A stretch of DNA of 9,216 nt from an uncultured Candidatus Saccharibacteria bacterium (lineage in GTDB: Bacteria > Patescibacteriota > Saccharimonadia > Saccharimonadales > Saccharimonadaceae), in contig CALIXB010000034.1 in the NCBI GenBank assembly GCA_938046775.1, forward strand, positions 1-9,216. The letters are read 5' to 3'. Below are positions 1-6,020 of the stretch, in pieces. The position numbers and the translations under genes were made by a program. Under the pieces are notes generated by a model, which was not told where the DNA came from, ran no database searches, and was given only the letters and a program-made list of their open reading frames with translations. Each line of letters starts with the position of its first letter. Within the stretch, counting starts at the first letter, position 1.

Positions 1-212
1 TTGTTCCCAATTTCCCTCTTTTTCAAAATATTCTTTTCCAGCAGCCGATTCAACAGCGTCTTTATTGTAGCCTGTTTCCAGTTCATTTTCTCACAAAGCA
101 CCTCTGTCACAAACTTGCTCGTAACTTCGCTATTTGCCCACACAACTCGCATTACTTCCCATTCTGCATCGGTTATATGCTGTTTTTTATCGATTCTGCA
201 ATTTTCTTTCAC
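1..212 (-). CDS. copY: CopY/BlaI-family copper-responsive repressor, 3' part beyond the window
   Basis: Reading the minus strand from a GTG at 212 gives 70 residues before the window ends. They match the N-terminal winged-helix domain of the BlaI/MecI/CopY family: residues 13-25 read ITDAEWEVMRVVW and residues 45-56 read WKQATIKTLLNR, the recognition-helix region. An ATG two bases upstream (214-212) is followed at once by a stop, so GTG is the start. It has an excellent Shine-Dalgarno site, AAAGGAGGT at 227-219, six bases away. Two cop-box-like operators lie just upstream, which points to CopY and not to BlaI or MecI. In this family copper displaces zinc at a C-terminal Cys-x-Cys motif and releases the DNA; that part lies outside the window. 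copZ or a copper ATPase gene would be expected further downstream (left of the window). The sequence resembles Firmicutes CopY, which suggests horizontal transfer (inference). Confidence 0.85.
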   Translation of the reverse strand, partial: MKENCRIDKKQHITDAEWEVMRVVWANSEVTSKFVTEVLCEKMNWKQATIKTLLNRLLEKNILKKREIGN

Positions 213-230
213 ATTCTTACCTCCTTTAAT

Positions 231-246
231 GTTTACGTTTGTAATC
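231..246 (-). promoter_or_regulatory. cop box 1, putative CopY operator
   Basis: GTTTACGTTTGTAATC matches the extended cop-box consensus RNYKACANNTGTMRNY at 15 of 16 positions; the third base of the ACA half is G. It lies between the copY Shine-Dalgarno site and the -10 box, so it would cover the transcription start. It shares GTTTAC-N4-GTAATC with the second box. Confidence 0.72.
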
Positions 247-253
247 TTTTTAC

Positions 254-259
254 ATTATA
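254..259 (-). promoter_or_regulatory. -10 element of the copY promoter
   Basis: The minus strand carries a perfect TATAAT at 259-254, between the two cop boxes. Expected start of transcription is near 247. No good -35 hexamer is visible 16-18 bases upstream, so the promoter may be weak. CopY bound at both boxes would block it directly. Confidence 0.55.
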
Positions 260-261
260 TA

Positions 262-277
262 GTTTACAACAGTAATC
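262..277 (-). promoter_or_regulatory. cop box 2, putative CopY operator
   Basis: GTTTACAACAGTAATC matches RNYKACANNTGTMRNY at 15 of 16 positions; the TGT half reads AGT. It starts 31 bp from the start of box 1, about three helical turns, so two repressor dimers would sit on the same DNA face. It covers the -10/-35 spacer of copY. Confidence 0.72.
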
Positions 278-335
278 GTTTTTTGTATATTCTTGTCACA
301 TATGTATTATCTCACAATATATTTCCATAAATTTA

Positions 336-346
336 TGTGCTATACT
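336..346 (+). promoter_or_regulatory. Extended -10 promoter for the gene at 377
   Basis: TGTGCTATACT contains a TGn extended -10 followed by TATACT (341-346). Transcription would start near 353, giving a leader of about 24 bases. No convincing -35 box is seen, which is usual with an extended -10. Confidence 0.55.
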
Positions 347-376
347 TGAGCTATCAAATTTAACATAAGGATTTTT

Positions 377-952
377 ATGGCAAGTACGAAAAATCGGACA
401 AAAACTCAGGTGAAAAAACCACAGATTGAAATGTTGGTGCCAATTTTGATTGGTGCGGTAGTGGTGCTAATAGCGACAGTCGGATATTTGGCATGGCGAT
501 TGGATAATCAATCACCACATAAAGTATACACGGCGACGGAAAAAGTTGGTAACGGATTCGTGAGTTTGGGCTCACTTGGCTTTCGATTTGAGGGGAATAA
601 GGCGACTGCTCGTAACGATGCGTCAGTGCAGGAAATTCGCGATTTTTTGAAAAAAGAAGTCGCTCAATCAGGCTGCAAGGACGATAATGGTGCGGCTAGG
701 GTAATTGTAAATACTCAAGACGAGAAGCAGTTGCTGCTTGGATATGGTTGCGGCAGTACGGCTGCGCGAATGTTTGCAGTTAAGAAGGATGATGGCTGGA
801 AAGCAATTTCACCAACTAACCAGTTTAATACGTTCGATATTCCAAGCTGCAAAATGACTGATGAGAATAACATTAGTAAGGAAATCGCGCCAGTCTGTCA
901 AAACGAGAAAAAAGATGGCGATAATCTATCTTACGATTACAGGTTACGCTAG
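377..952 (+). CDS. Single-pass membrane protein with four extracellular cysteines, function unknown
   Basis: Not recognised as a known family. The 191-residue product has a short Lys/Arg-rich N-terminus (residues 1-18), one transmembrane helix at about 19-40, and a soluble C-terminal region of about 150 residues. The positive-inside rule puts that region outside the cell. Its cysteines at 100, 125, 158 and 174 could form two disulfides (inference). The start ATG has AAGGA at 367-371, five bases upstream, and an extended -10 promoter lies at 336-346. A terminator follows at 971-997. The gene is divergent from copY and convergent with secY. The cop boxes lie about 75-90 bases upstream of its expected transcription start, so copper control is possible but not shown. 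Confidence 0.8.
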   Translation: MASTKNRTKTQVKKPQIEMLVPILIGAVVVLIATVGYLAWRLDNQSPHKVYTATEKVGNGFVSLGSLGFRFEGNKATARNDASVQEIRDFLKKEVAQSGCKDDNGAARVIVNTQDEKQLLLGYGCGSTAARMFAVKKDDGWKAISPTNQFNTFDIPSCKMTDENNISKEIAPVCQNEKKDGDNLSYDYRLR

Positions 953-970
953 AATATTTTATAAAATAAT

Positions 971-997
971 TCCCCGCTTTATCGGCGGGGATTTTTT
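971..997 (+). terminator. Intrinsic terminator between the convergent 377-952 gene and secY
   Basis: TCCCCGC (971-977) pairs with GCGGGGA (985-991) around a 7-base loop, followed by six T's at 992-997. The U-run makes it a good plus-strand terminator. On the minus strand the hairpin is followed by a mixed A/T run, so it may also stop secY transcripts, less efficiently. Confidence 0.85.
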
Positions 998-1004
998 ATA
1001 ATAA

Positions 1005-2477
1005 TTATTTTTTCTTAAACAAGCGGCGTTTTTTAGATTTTTTACCACCGTCGAGTAACTCATCTGGGTCAAAGTCATCATAGGTGACCATCAATGCTCG
1101 CGAGTTAATCTGCCTTAAGGTCTCAAGTCCAACTGATACAATAATCAGGATTCCGGTACCGCCGATTGATAGGCGTAAGCCTCGTAGGCCCGTCAAATGA
1201 TATGTCAGATATTCGGCGACGAAAGGTAGAATTGCTACAATTCCCAGAACAATTGAGCCAAACAGAATTAAGCGATTAACGGTTTTTGTCAGATACTTCT
1301 CAGTCTGAGCGCCTGGACGAACACCCTCGATGAAGCCGCCTTGCTTTTGTAAGTTTTCAGCGATTTCATTGGCGTTAAAGACGATGCCAGTGTAGAAATA
1401 CGTGAAGGCGATGACTAAGAGGAAGTATAGCGTTGGGTAGATGAATGCTTCAGCAGTGCTGCCTGTAAATGAGCCGGCGCTCGGTGCTTGGAACCAGGTG
1501 ATGAGCTTGTCGGCTGTCGGCAGAAGATTGGCATTACCAGATGCTTTCATGACTTGACCAACGAACTGCGGCAAGCTAAGAAACGCAACTGCAAAAATAA
1601 CTGGGATAACGCCAGCCGCAATCAGCTTGACTGGCAGAATGCTTTTTACGTCACCATAGTTACTATTGCCGTGGACGCGTTTGGCATAATTGATAGTAAT
1701 AACACGCTGCGCTTCGTTGATTTTCACCAGGAAGTATAGAACGATGAGTCCCGCAATAGACATGATAAGCACTGTCCAGAACATGGTCGGGTTAAGAGGT
1801 AGCGTAAACCAGTTAAATACGTTTAAACTGCCTGATGAAGTGTCGAGCAGCGAAGAAATGAGCGACGCAAGCATTTGCGGTAGCTGGCTAATAATTCCGG
1901 CAAAAATCACGATGGAAATACCGTTGCCAATGCCCTGCTCCGTAATCAATTCACCCAGCCACATCAACAGAACTGAGCCAGCAGTCATGGCGGTAACAGA
2001 TACAATCCACTCCATTGCCGTTGGATCGGCTAATGTAGTTGAGCCGCCTTGAAGAACTGTTTGGCGCAGAATAAAGATGAAGGCAATTGACTGAACGATA
2101 GCCAACGGAACAGTGATCATACGTGTCCATTGTTGAATTTTACGACGACCAGTCTCGCCGTCCTTGTGAAGCTCTTCTAGCTTCGGAATGGCTTTAGTCA
2201 ATAACTGAATGATGATACTGGCGGTAATAAATGGACTAAGTCCGACCAACACTAAAGAAAAGCTTGATAGTGCGCCACCAGAAAGCAGGTTCAAAATTCC
2301 GCCCAAATCAGTCTGTCCAAGCACTGACGAAATCGCGTTACGCAGCTGGGTCGGTTCAGCCAACGGCACTGGGATATGCGCCAACAATCTGTAAACGACG
2401 ATTATTCCAACGACAATCAATAATCGTTTTTGCATGTCTTTATTTTTTAGCGAGCGGAAAATTATTCTCCAATTCAT
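1005..2477 (-). CDS. secY: Protein translocase subunit SecY
   Basis: SecY forms the protein-conducting channel of the Sec translocon in the cytoplasmic membrane, working with SecE, SecG, SecA and the ribosome. The product has 490 residues and about ten membrane helices. Hallmarks are the plug region after TM1 (about 58-75, GGILNLLSGGALSSF), ITEQGIGNGIS at 178-188, NYAKR at 263-267, and the RPG of the C5 ribosome/SecA-binding loop at 387-389. It is longer than the usual 430-445 residues; the extra length lies mainly in the TM5-TM6 and TM7-TM8 extracellular loops (about 211-230 and 311-345) and in a Lys/Arg-rich tail (479-490). The Shine-Dalgarno GAGGGG at 2490-2485 is seven bases from ATG. In most bacteria secY directly follows rplO; here it is cut off by an opposite-strand gene and has its own promoter. 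Confidence 0.98.
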   Translation of the reverse strand: MNWRIIFRSLKNKDMQKRLLIVVGIIVVYRLLAHIPVPLAEPTQLRNAISSVLGQTDLGGILNLLSGGALSSFSLVLVGLSPFITASIIIQLLTKAIPKLEELHKDGETGRRKIQQWTRMITVPLAIVQSIAFIFILRQTVLQGGSTTLADPTAMEWIVSVTAMTAGSVLLMWLGELITEQGIGNGISIVIFAGIISQLPQMLASLISSLLDTSSGSLNVFNWFTLPLNPTMFWTVLIMSIAGLIVLYFLVKINEAQRVITINYAKRVHGNSNYGDVKSILPVKLIAAGVIPVIFAVAFLSLPQFVGQVMKASGNANLLPTADKLITWFQAPSAGSFTGSTAEAFIYPTLYFLLVIAFTYFYTGIVFNANEIAENLQKQGGFIEGVRPGAQTEKYLTKTVNRLILFGSIVLGIVAILPFVAEYLTYHLTGLRGLRLSIGGTGILIIVSVGLETLRQINSRALMVTYDDFDPDELLDGGKKSKKRRLFKKK

Positions 2478-2519
2478 GTTTTAGCCCCTCATAGTCTCTA
2501 ACAATTCTTAACTCTGTTA

Positions 2520-2548
2520 ATTATACATTACCTTAGCGATTTTTTCCA
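2520..2548 (-). promoter_or_regulatory. secY promoter
   Basis: Minus strand: -35 TGGAAA (2548-2543), 17-base spacer, -10 TATAAT (2525-2520). Transcription would start near 2513, giving a leader of about 36 bases. It gives secY a start independent of the ribosomal operon. Confidence 0.6.
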
Positions 2549-2569
2549 TACTAAAAATGCAAAAGCATA

Positions 2570-2580
2570 TACGCTATAAT
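2570..2580 (+). promoter_or_regulatory. -10 element for the OmpA-like gene
   Basis: TACGCTATAAT holds a perfect TATAAT at 2575-2580. Expected transcription start is near 2587, about 29 bases before the ATG at 2616. No clear -35 box is visible. Confidence 0.5.
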
Positions 2581-2615
2581 TAAATCACTAACATAATATA
2601 GAATTGAGGTATTAC

Positions 2616-3347
2616 ATGCAACCACAGCCCGAAACTCCACCGACCCCACCAACAGTCCTACCGCCAAATCCGGGGCTACCACAAAATCAGCCACCAAAGA
2701 AAAGTAAATTATGGTTATGGATTACTTTGTCGATTGTTGGTGTGCTTGCGATAACAGGAATAGTTGTAGCAATTGTTCTCGTGTCAAGTAAGAGTACTCC
2801 ATCAAAACAAGACACAGATATATCTCGCAAAGAATCTACCAAGTCAAAAGATAGTAAAGATGATAAAAATAGCAATGATAAAAACGAAAAGAAAGAGTTA
2901 GCTAAGGTTAATTCAAAATGTCTGACGTCTGCGGATTTTCGAAAAGCTGGATACGGCTATATGGAGGACGGTCATTTTATACTTGCAAAAGGCAAGTTTA
3001 GTCTTAATGGTATCTTCTTCAATCCAGATGCAACTCAATACACCTATGAAAATGCTGTTGGTAGTGAGTTCGCTAAATTGGGAGAACTTTATAAATCAAA
3101 TAGTCATAAGGAGTTTTCGATTGATCTAGTTGGTCAAACACATGAAGCTAGTAGTACGAGTGAAGGTTCAAAATTAGCCTTAGAGCGAGCCAACAAAGTT
3201 AAGCAAGATCTGATAAAACAAGGAATTCCAGGGGATAAAATCATCGTCTCCGATCCAACAGTCTCTAACTATGGAAGCAATGATAATACGGCTGATAGGA
3301 ATGTGCGTATTTATATAGTCGCCCCGCAAGAATGTAGCGAAAAATAG
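2616..3347 (+). CDS. Membrane-anchored protein with C-terminal OmpA-like domain
   Basis: The 243-residue product has a Pro-rich N-terminus (1-29), one transmembrane helix (about 32-57), a Lys/Ser/Asp-rich low-complexity linker (58-100), and a C-terminal OmpA/MotB-like fold (about 128-236). The OmpA signature is visible as LVGQTHEA (171-178), then LALERANKVKQDLIKQGI (188-204) and a late DRNVRIYI (227-234). In this family Asp and Arg in the equivalent segments hold the diaminopimelate of peptidoglycan. Here Arg191 is kept, but the Asp of the usual G-x-T-D is His176, so wall binding may be altered (inference). Cys102 and Cys240 could form a disulfide. An in-frame TTG lies at 2604, but GAGGT at 2606-2610 sits five bases before ATG 2616, which I take as the start. 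The gene lies on the opposite strand between rplO and secY. Confidence 0.75.
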   Translation: MQPQPETPPTPPTVLPPNPGLPQNQPPKKSKLWLWITLSIVGVLAITGIVVAIVLVSSKSTPSKQDTDISRKESTKSKDSKDDKNSNDKNEKKELAKVNSKCLTSADFRKAGYGYMEDGHFILAKGKFSLNGIFFNPDATQYTYENAVGSEFAKLGELYKSNSHKEFSIDLVGQTHEASSTSEGSKLALERANKVKQDLIKQGIPGDKIIVSDPTVSNYGSNDNTADRNVRIYIVAPQECSEK

Positions 3348-3365
3348 CCAAAAATAAGAATAAAA

Positions 3366-3391
3366 AATCCCCTTCTTTCCCGAAGGGGATT
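3366..3391 (-). terminator. Bidirectional terminator between rplO and the OmpA-like gene
   Basis: AATCCCCTTC (3366-3375) pairs perfectly with GAAGGGGATT (3382-3391), a 10-bp stem with a 6-base loop. On the minus strand it is followed by TTTTTTATTC, a strong U-run, so it ends the rplF-rplO unit. On the plus strand the run is AATTATT, weaker but usable for the convergent gene ending at 3347. Confidence 0.9.
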
Positions 3392-3409
3392 AATTATTAC
3401 CGAGAAAAA

Positions 3410-3883
3410 TTACTTTTCTTCAGCTTCTTTCATGCTTTGGCGCAGTGGTGTCGCGACTTTCTCAAATGAGCCGCCGGCTTTTTCAATCGCTTTGACGACT
3501 GAAGCGGACGCAGCTTGGACTTTCAAGTCAACCTTAGCCTTCAATTCACCGCGGGCGATCACCTTGACCGTGTGGAACGGTGTCGCGATGTAGCCTTCGG
3601 TAAATAGCAATGCATTGTCGACGGTTTTGCCGTCAAAGGCGTTCAAGTGGTCGAGATAGACTACCTGAGCTGGTGTACGCAAGCTCTTGAAACCGCGAGC
3701 TTTTGGTACAGCCTGAGCCAATGGACGCTGACCACCCTGGAACATAGCACGAAGCTTTTTACCAGTGCGGGCGTTCTGGCCTTTGGTGCCACGACCAGCG
3801 GTTTTACCCTGGCCAGCAGCGATACCGCGACCAACGCGCTTTTTATTCTTGTTTGCTGAAACTTGGAGATCGTTGTATTTCAT
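3410..3883 (-). CDS. rplO: 50S ribosomal protein L15 (uL15)
   Basis: L15 is a late-assembling large-subunit protein that binds 23S rRNA. The 157-residue product starts with the family's Gly/Lys/Arg-rich loop (about 16-40, GRGIAAGQGKTAGRGTKGQ), followed by the globular domain with KARGFKSL and VKVIARGELKAKVDLKVQAAS near 109-129. Length is slightly above the usual 144-150. Its ATG shares one base with the rpsE stop (TAATG at 3885-3881), and its Shine-Dalgarno AAGGAGG lies inside the last rpsE codons, so the two are probably translationally coupled. There is no room for rpmD (L30), which normally sits between them. It is the last gene of its transcription unit. Confidence 0.98.
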   Translation of the reverse strand: MKYNDLQVSANKNKKRVGRGIAAGQGKTAGRGTKGQNARTGKKLRAMFQGGQRPLAQAVPKARGFKSLRTPAQVVYLDHLNAFDGKTVDNALLFTEGYIATPFHTVKVIARGELKAKVDLKVQAASASVVKAIEKAGGSFEKVATPLRQSMKEAEEK

Positions 3884-4482
3884 TACTTAGCCTCCTTTTT
3901 GGCAGCTTTAGCAGCTTTTTTGACTGGCTGAACGCCCAGCCACTCTTCGCGTGGAACGAGTGATTTCAAGGCTTCAATGGTTGCGTAGGCGATGTTCACC
4001 TTGTTGGTTGAACCAAGCGACTTGGTCAGCAAATTGCGGACACCAGTTACGCCGATGATCTGTCGCACCACACCACCAGCGATAATACCGGTACCAGGAG
4101 CAGCTGGCTTGATCAGTACGCGGGCGCCTGAGAACTTAACTTCGCTGTCGTGTGGAATGGTCTCGCCGTTGAGTGGCAAGGTGATCAAGTGCTTCTTAGC
4201 AACTGAGGTTGCCTTGGCGACAGCAGCTTGCACATCGGCACCTTTGGCCACGCCAACACCAACCTTATCTTTGCGGTTACCGACAACCACCAACGCCTTA
4301 AAGCGGAAGCGGCGGCCACCTTTGACCACGCGGGACACACGGTCAATGTTGATGACCAATTCTTCAAACTCTTTTGGTGCATCATCACGCACATTTCGCC
4401 GGTCATCGCGGCGACCACCACGCGGACTGCGAGGCCGACGGCCTTCTGCGCGTGGGGTAGTATTTGCAGCTTGTTCTGCCAT
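3883..4482 (-). CDS. rpsE: 30S ribosomal protein S5 (uS5)
   Basis: S5 stabilises the 30S body/head junction and contributes to decoding fidelity and mRNA unwinding. I place the start at ATG 4482 (199 residues), two bases after the rplR stop and seven bases after GGAG. The open frame extends 11 codons further, but those overlap rplR and lack a ribosome site. Residues 1-38 are an Arg-rich, probably disordered tail (RRPRSPRGGRRDDRR). The double-stranded-RNA-binding S5 domain follows (about 40-105, INIDRVSRVVKGGRRFRF then VGVGVAKGADV). Next comes the C-terminal domain (about 112-180, with FSGARVLIKPAAPGTGIIAGG). The tail 188-199 is Lys/Ala-rich. Confidence 0.97.
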   Translation of the reverse strand: MAEQAANTTPRAEGRRPRSPRGGRRDDRRNVRDDAPKEFEELVINIDRVSRVVKGGRRFRFKALVVVGNRKDKVGVGVAKGADVQAAVAKATSVAKKHLITLPLNGETIPHDSEVKFSGARVLIKPAAPGTGIIAGGVVRQIIGVTGVRNLLTKSLGSTNKVNIAYATIEALKSLVPREEWLGVQPVKKAAKAAKKEAK

Positions 4483-4483
4483 A

Positions 4484-4834
4484 CTAGAACTCCAATCCTT
4501 CTTGGCGCGCAGCATCAGCCAATGCCTTCAAGCGACCAGCGTACTGGCGGCCGTTGCGGTCAAAGACCACTGCGCTAATTTTACTTTTCTTTGCTTTCTT
4601 AGCAATTTCAGTACCGATGGCAGCGCATTTTTCGCTCATCGTACCTTTTGCTTTGGTGCCAACGGTGGTTGCGGCAGCCAATGTTTTGCCTGCGACGTCG
4701 TCGATCAGCTGAGCGCTAACGTGCATGTTGCTGATGGTGACGGTTAGGCGTGGGCGCTCTGCAGTGCCTGAAACCTTAGCGCGAACGCGGTTTTTGCGAA
4801 GAGCTTGGTTGAGTAATTTCTTGTTTTCAGCCAT
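4484..4834 (-). CDS. rplR: 50S ribosomal protein L18 (uL18)
   Basis: L18 binds 5S rRNA and, with L5, anchors it in the central protuberance. The product is 116 residues, normal for the family. Visible hallmarks are the basic N-terminus (LRKNRVRAKVSGTAERPRL, about 12-30), the core strand IYV-type region (VTISNMHVSAQLIDD), and the C-terminal VVFDRNGRQYAGRLKALADAAR (about 89-110). It starts two bases after the rplF stop with AGGT-type ribosome binding within the last rplF codons, and its stop is one base before the rpsE ATG, so the three are packed as one translational block. Confidence 0.98.
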   Translation of the reverse strand: MAENKKLLNQALRKNRVRAKVSGTAERPRLTVTISNMHVSAQLIDDVAGKTLAAATTVGTKAKGTMSEKCAAIGTEIAKKAKKSKISAVVFDRNGRQYAGRLKALADAARQEGLEF

Positions 4835-4836
4835 GA

Positions 4837-5376
4837 TTACTTACCTGTCTTTCCTGCTTTGCGCAAAATTTGCTCGTCAGCGTACTTGATACCCTTACCC
4901 TTGTATGGCTCAGGCTTCTTCAGCGCGCGGATTTCCGCAGCGACTTGGCCGACTTGCTGTTTATTGATACCACTGACGATGATAGTCATCTTTTCGTTGG
5001 TAACGGTGACGCCCTCTGGGGCTTTGTATTTGACTGGGTGTGAAAACCCGAGCGCCATTTCCAGCTCGTTGTTGCTGGAGCTCACGCGGAAACCGACACC
5101 ATTGACCTCGAGACGCTTCTCGTAGCCCTTGGTAACGCCGATTACCATGTTGTTGATCAGCGCGCGCATCAGACCGTGCTGGGCGCGAGCAGTTTTGGAC
5201 TCATCCTTCGGATGAACCGTGACTTGTCCGTCTTCGACTTTCACCTCAACTGCTGGCGTGATGAATTGTGTCAATTCACCTTTCGGGCCTTTTACGACCA
5301 CGTCACCAGAGTCAACCGTGATTGTCACACCGGCCGGAATAACCACCGGCAGTTTTCCGATTCGACTCAGACTCAT
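4837..5376 (-). CDS. rplF: 50S ribosomal protein L6 (uL6)
   Basis: L6 binds 23S rRNA near the sarcin-ricin loop and elongation-factor site. The 179-residue product shows both repeated L6 domains: MSLSRIGKLPVVIPAGV at the start, VVVKGPKGELTQ near 27-38, then GYEKRLEVNGVGFRV (about 84-98) and the C-terminal KKPEPYKGKGIKYADEQILRKAGK (about 153-176). Length is typical. AAAGGTGAG lies just before the ATG. It is the first gene of its unit here, with its own promoter at 5413-5442. In most bacteria rpsH lies directly upstream; here about 2.7 kb of other genes intervene. Confidence 0.99.
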   Translation of the reverse strand: MSLSRIGKLPVVIPAGVTITVDSGDVVVKGPKGELTQFITPAVEVKVEDGQVTVHPKDESKTARAQHGLMRALINNMVIGVTKGYEKRLEVNGVGFRVSSSNNELEMALGFSHPVKYKAPEGVTVTNEKMTIIVSGINKQQVGQVAAEIRALKKPEPYKGKGIKYADEQILRKAGKTGK

Positions 5377-5412
5377 TACTCACCTTTCGTGTGATTTGAT
5401 ATTAACCCTGGT

Positions 5413-5442
5413 ATTTTAGCATAGATTAGGGGTGAAATGCAA
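5413..5442 (-). promoter_or_regulatory. Promoter of the rplF-rplR-rpsE-rplO unit
   Basis: Minus strand: -35 TTGCAT (5442-5437), 18-base spacer, -10 TAAAAT (5418-5413) with an upstream TGC that makes an extended -10 (TATGCTAAAAT). Transcription would start near 5406, about 30 bases before the rplF ATG. This is the best-formed promoter in the window. Confidence 0.75.
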
Positions 5443-5461
5443 GGTTTTTTGAGAGTTATGC

Positions 5462-5974
5462 CTAGTTGCCGTACGGGATAAGCAGAATGACTGCCAAAAT
5501 GCCGAGAGTAATATATGTCGCTAGGGCGGCTTTGGTCAAATATGGCTCTTTCATATCGTAGATTTTACGCACTTCGTAATAATCCCATAGCCGCCAACCG
5601 GAGATCATTAAAAGAATGCCAGCGAAGATGCTTAAATAGCCGCTGACATCAATATGCCAAAGAAAGTTTGGTGCATCAATTAGAGCGATGAGTGTAGCCA
5701 CTCCCATCGTCGACCAAAAGCGTATCTGAGGTTCCCTCCCGACAGCGATAAAGCAGGCAGCGGCGACCATGATTAACTCAACGAGAGGGTTTCCCATAAA
5801 TAGCACCTGAATATAATAACTGGGGATTCCCTGTCTGGAGTCAGCACTGCCGATAAGCCAGCCTATCCCGTGCAGTAGCGGCACCATAACGACAATAGAT
5901 AACAAGAAGGGCAAAAAATCAACGGCTAAGACATCTTTAACAGTTATTTCTGCTTGGTCTGGTGCTTTTGTCAT
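5462..5974 (-). CDS. Multi-pass membrane protein, function unknown
   Basis: Not recognised. From ATG 5974 the product has 170 residues with about five hydrophobic segments (roughly 18-41, 55-79, 86-105, 112-130, 148-167). Conserved-looking polar and aromatic clusters lie between them (IDAPNFLWHID near 99-109; WRLWDYYEVRKIYDMKEPY near 127-145). No catalytic motif is evident. Two starts are possible. ATG 5992 would lie only about two bases from the expected transcription start of the promoter at 6001-6009, making a nearly leaderless mRNA. ATG 5974 has a GGAG at 5988-5985, ten bases upstream. I prefer 5974, weakly. Both start codons lie in the arms of an inverted repeat. The gene follows the M16-like gene by less than 50 bases on the same strand. 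Confidence 0.7.
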   Translation of the reverse strand: MTKAPDQAEITVKDVLAVDFLPFLLSIVVMVPLLHGIGWLIGSADSRQGIPSYYIQVLFMGNPLVELIMVAAACFIAVGREPQIRFWSTMGVATLIALIDAPNFLWHIDVSGYLSIFAGILLMISGWRLWDYYEVRKIYDMKEPYLTKAALATYITLGILAVILLIPYGN

Positions 5975-5995
5975 ATGGAGGAAGCTCCGCATATG
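5972..5995. repeat. Inverted repeat spanning both candidate starts of the membrane-protein gene
   Basis: CATATGGAG (5972-5980) pairs with CTC (5985-5987) plus CATATG (5990-5995), with a 2-base bulge and a GAAG loop. Each CATATG arm carries one candidate start codon, and the ribosome-binding GGAG lies inside the stem. It may affect start choice (inference). Confidence 0.5.
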
Positions 5996-6000
5996 ATTAC

Positions 6001-6009
6001 AGTATAGCA
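6001..6009 (-). promoter_or_regulatory. Extended -10 promoter for the membrane-protein gene
   Basis: Minus strand TGCTATACT (6009-6001) is a TGn extended -10. Expected start is near 5994. No good -35 is present; the position overlaps the end of the upstream gene. Cotranscription from the M16-like gene is also possible because no terminator separates them. Confidence 0.5.
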
Positions 6010-6020
6010 GAATGTAATTT

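Noticed and set aside
1..330. Plus-strand open frame of 109 residues at the left edge
   Set aside because: It is antisense to copY, whose minus-strand product matches a known family and has a strong ribosome site; the plus-strand product has no family features and runs through the cop boxes.
3992..4747. Long plus-strand open frame (251 residues) opposite rpsE and rplR
   Set aside because: It is a shadow of highly biased ribosomal coding sequence. The product is low-complexity Thr/Ser/Arg/Pro-rich, and no promoter or ribosome site is seen.
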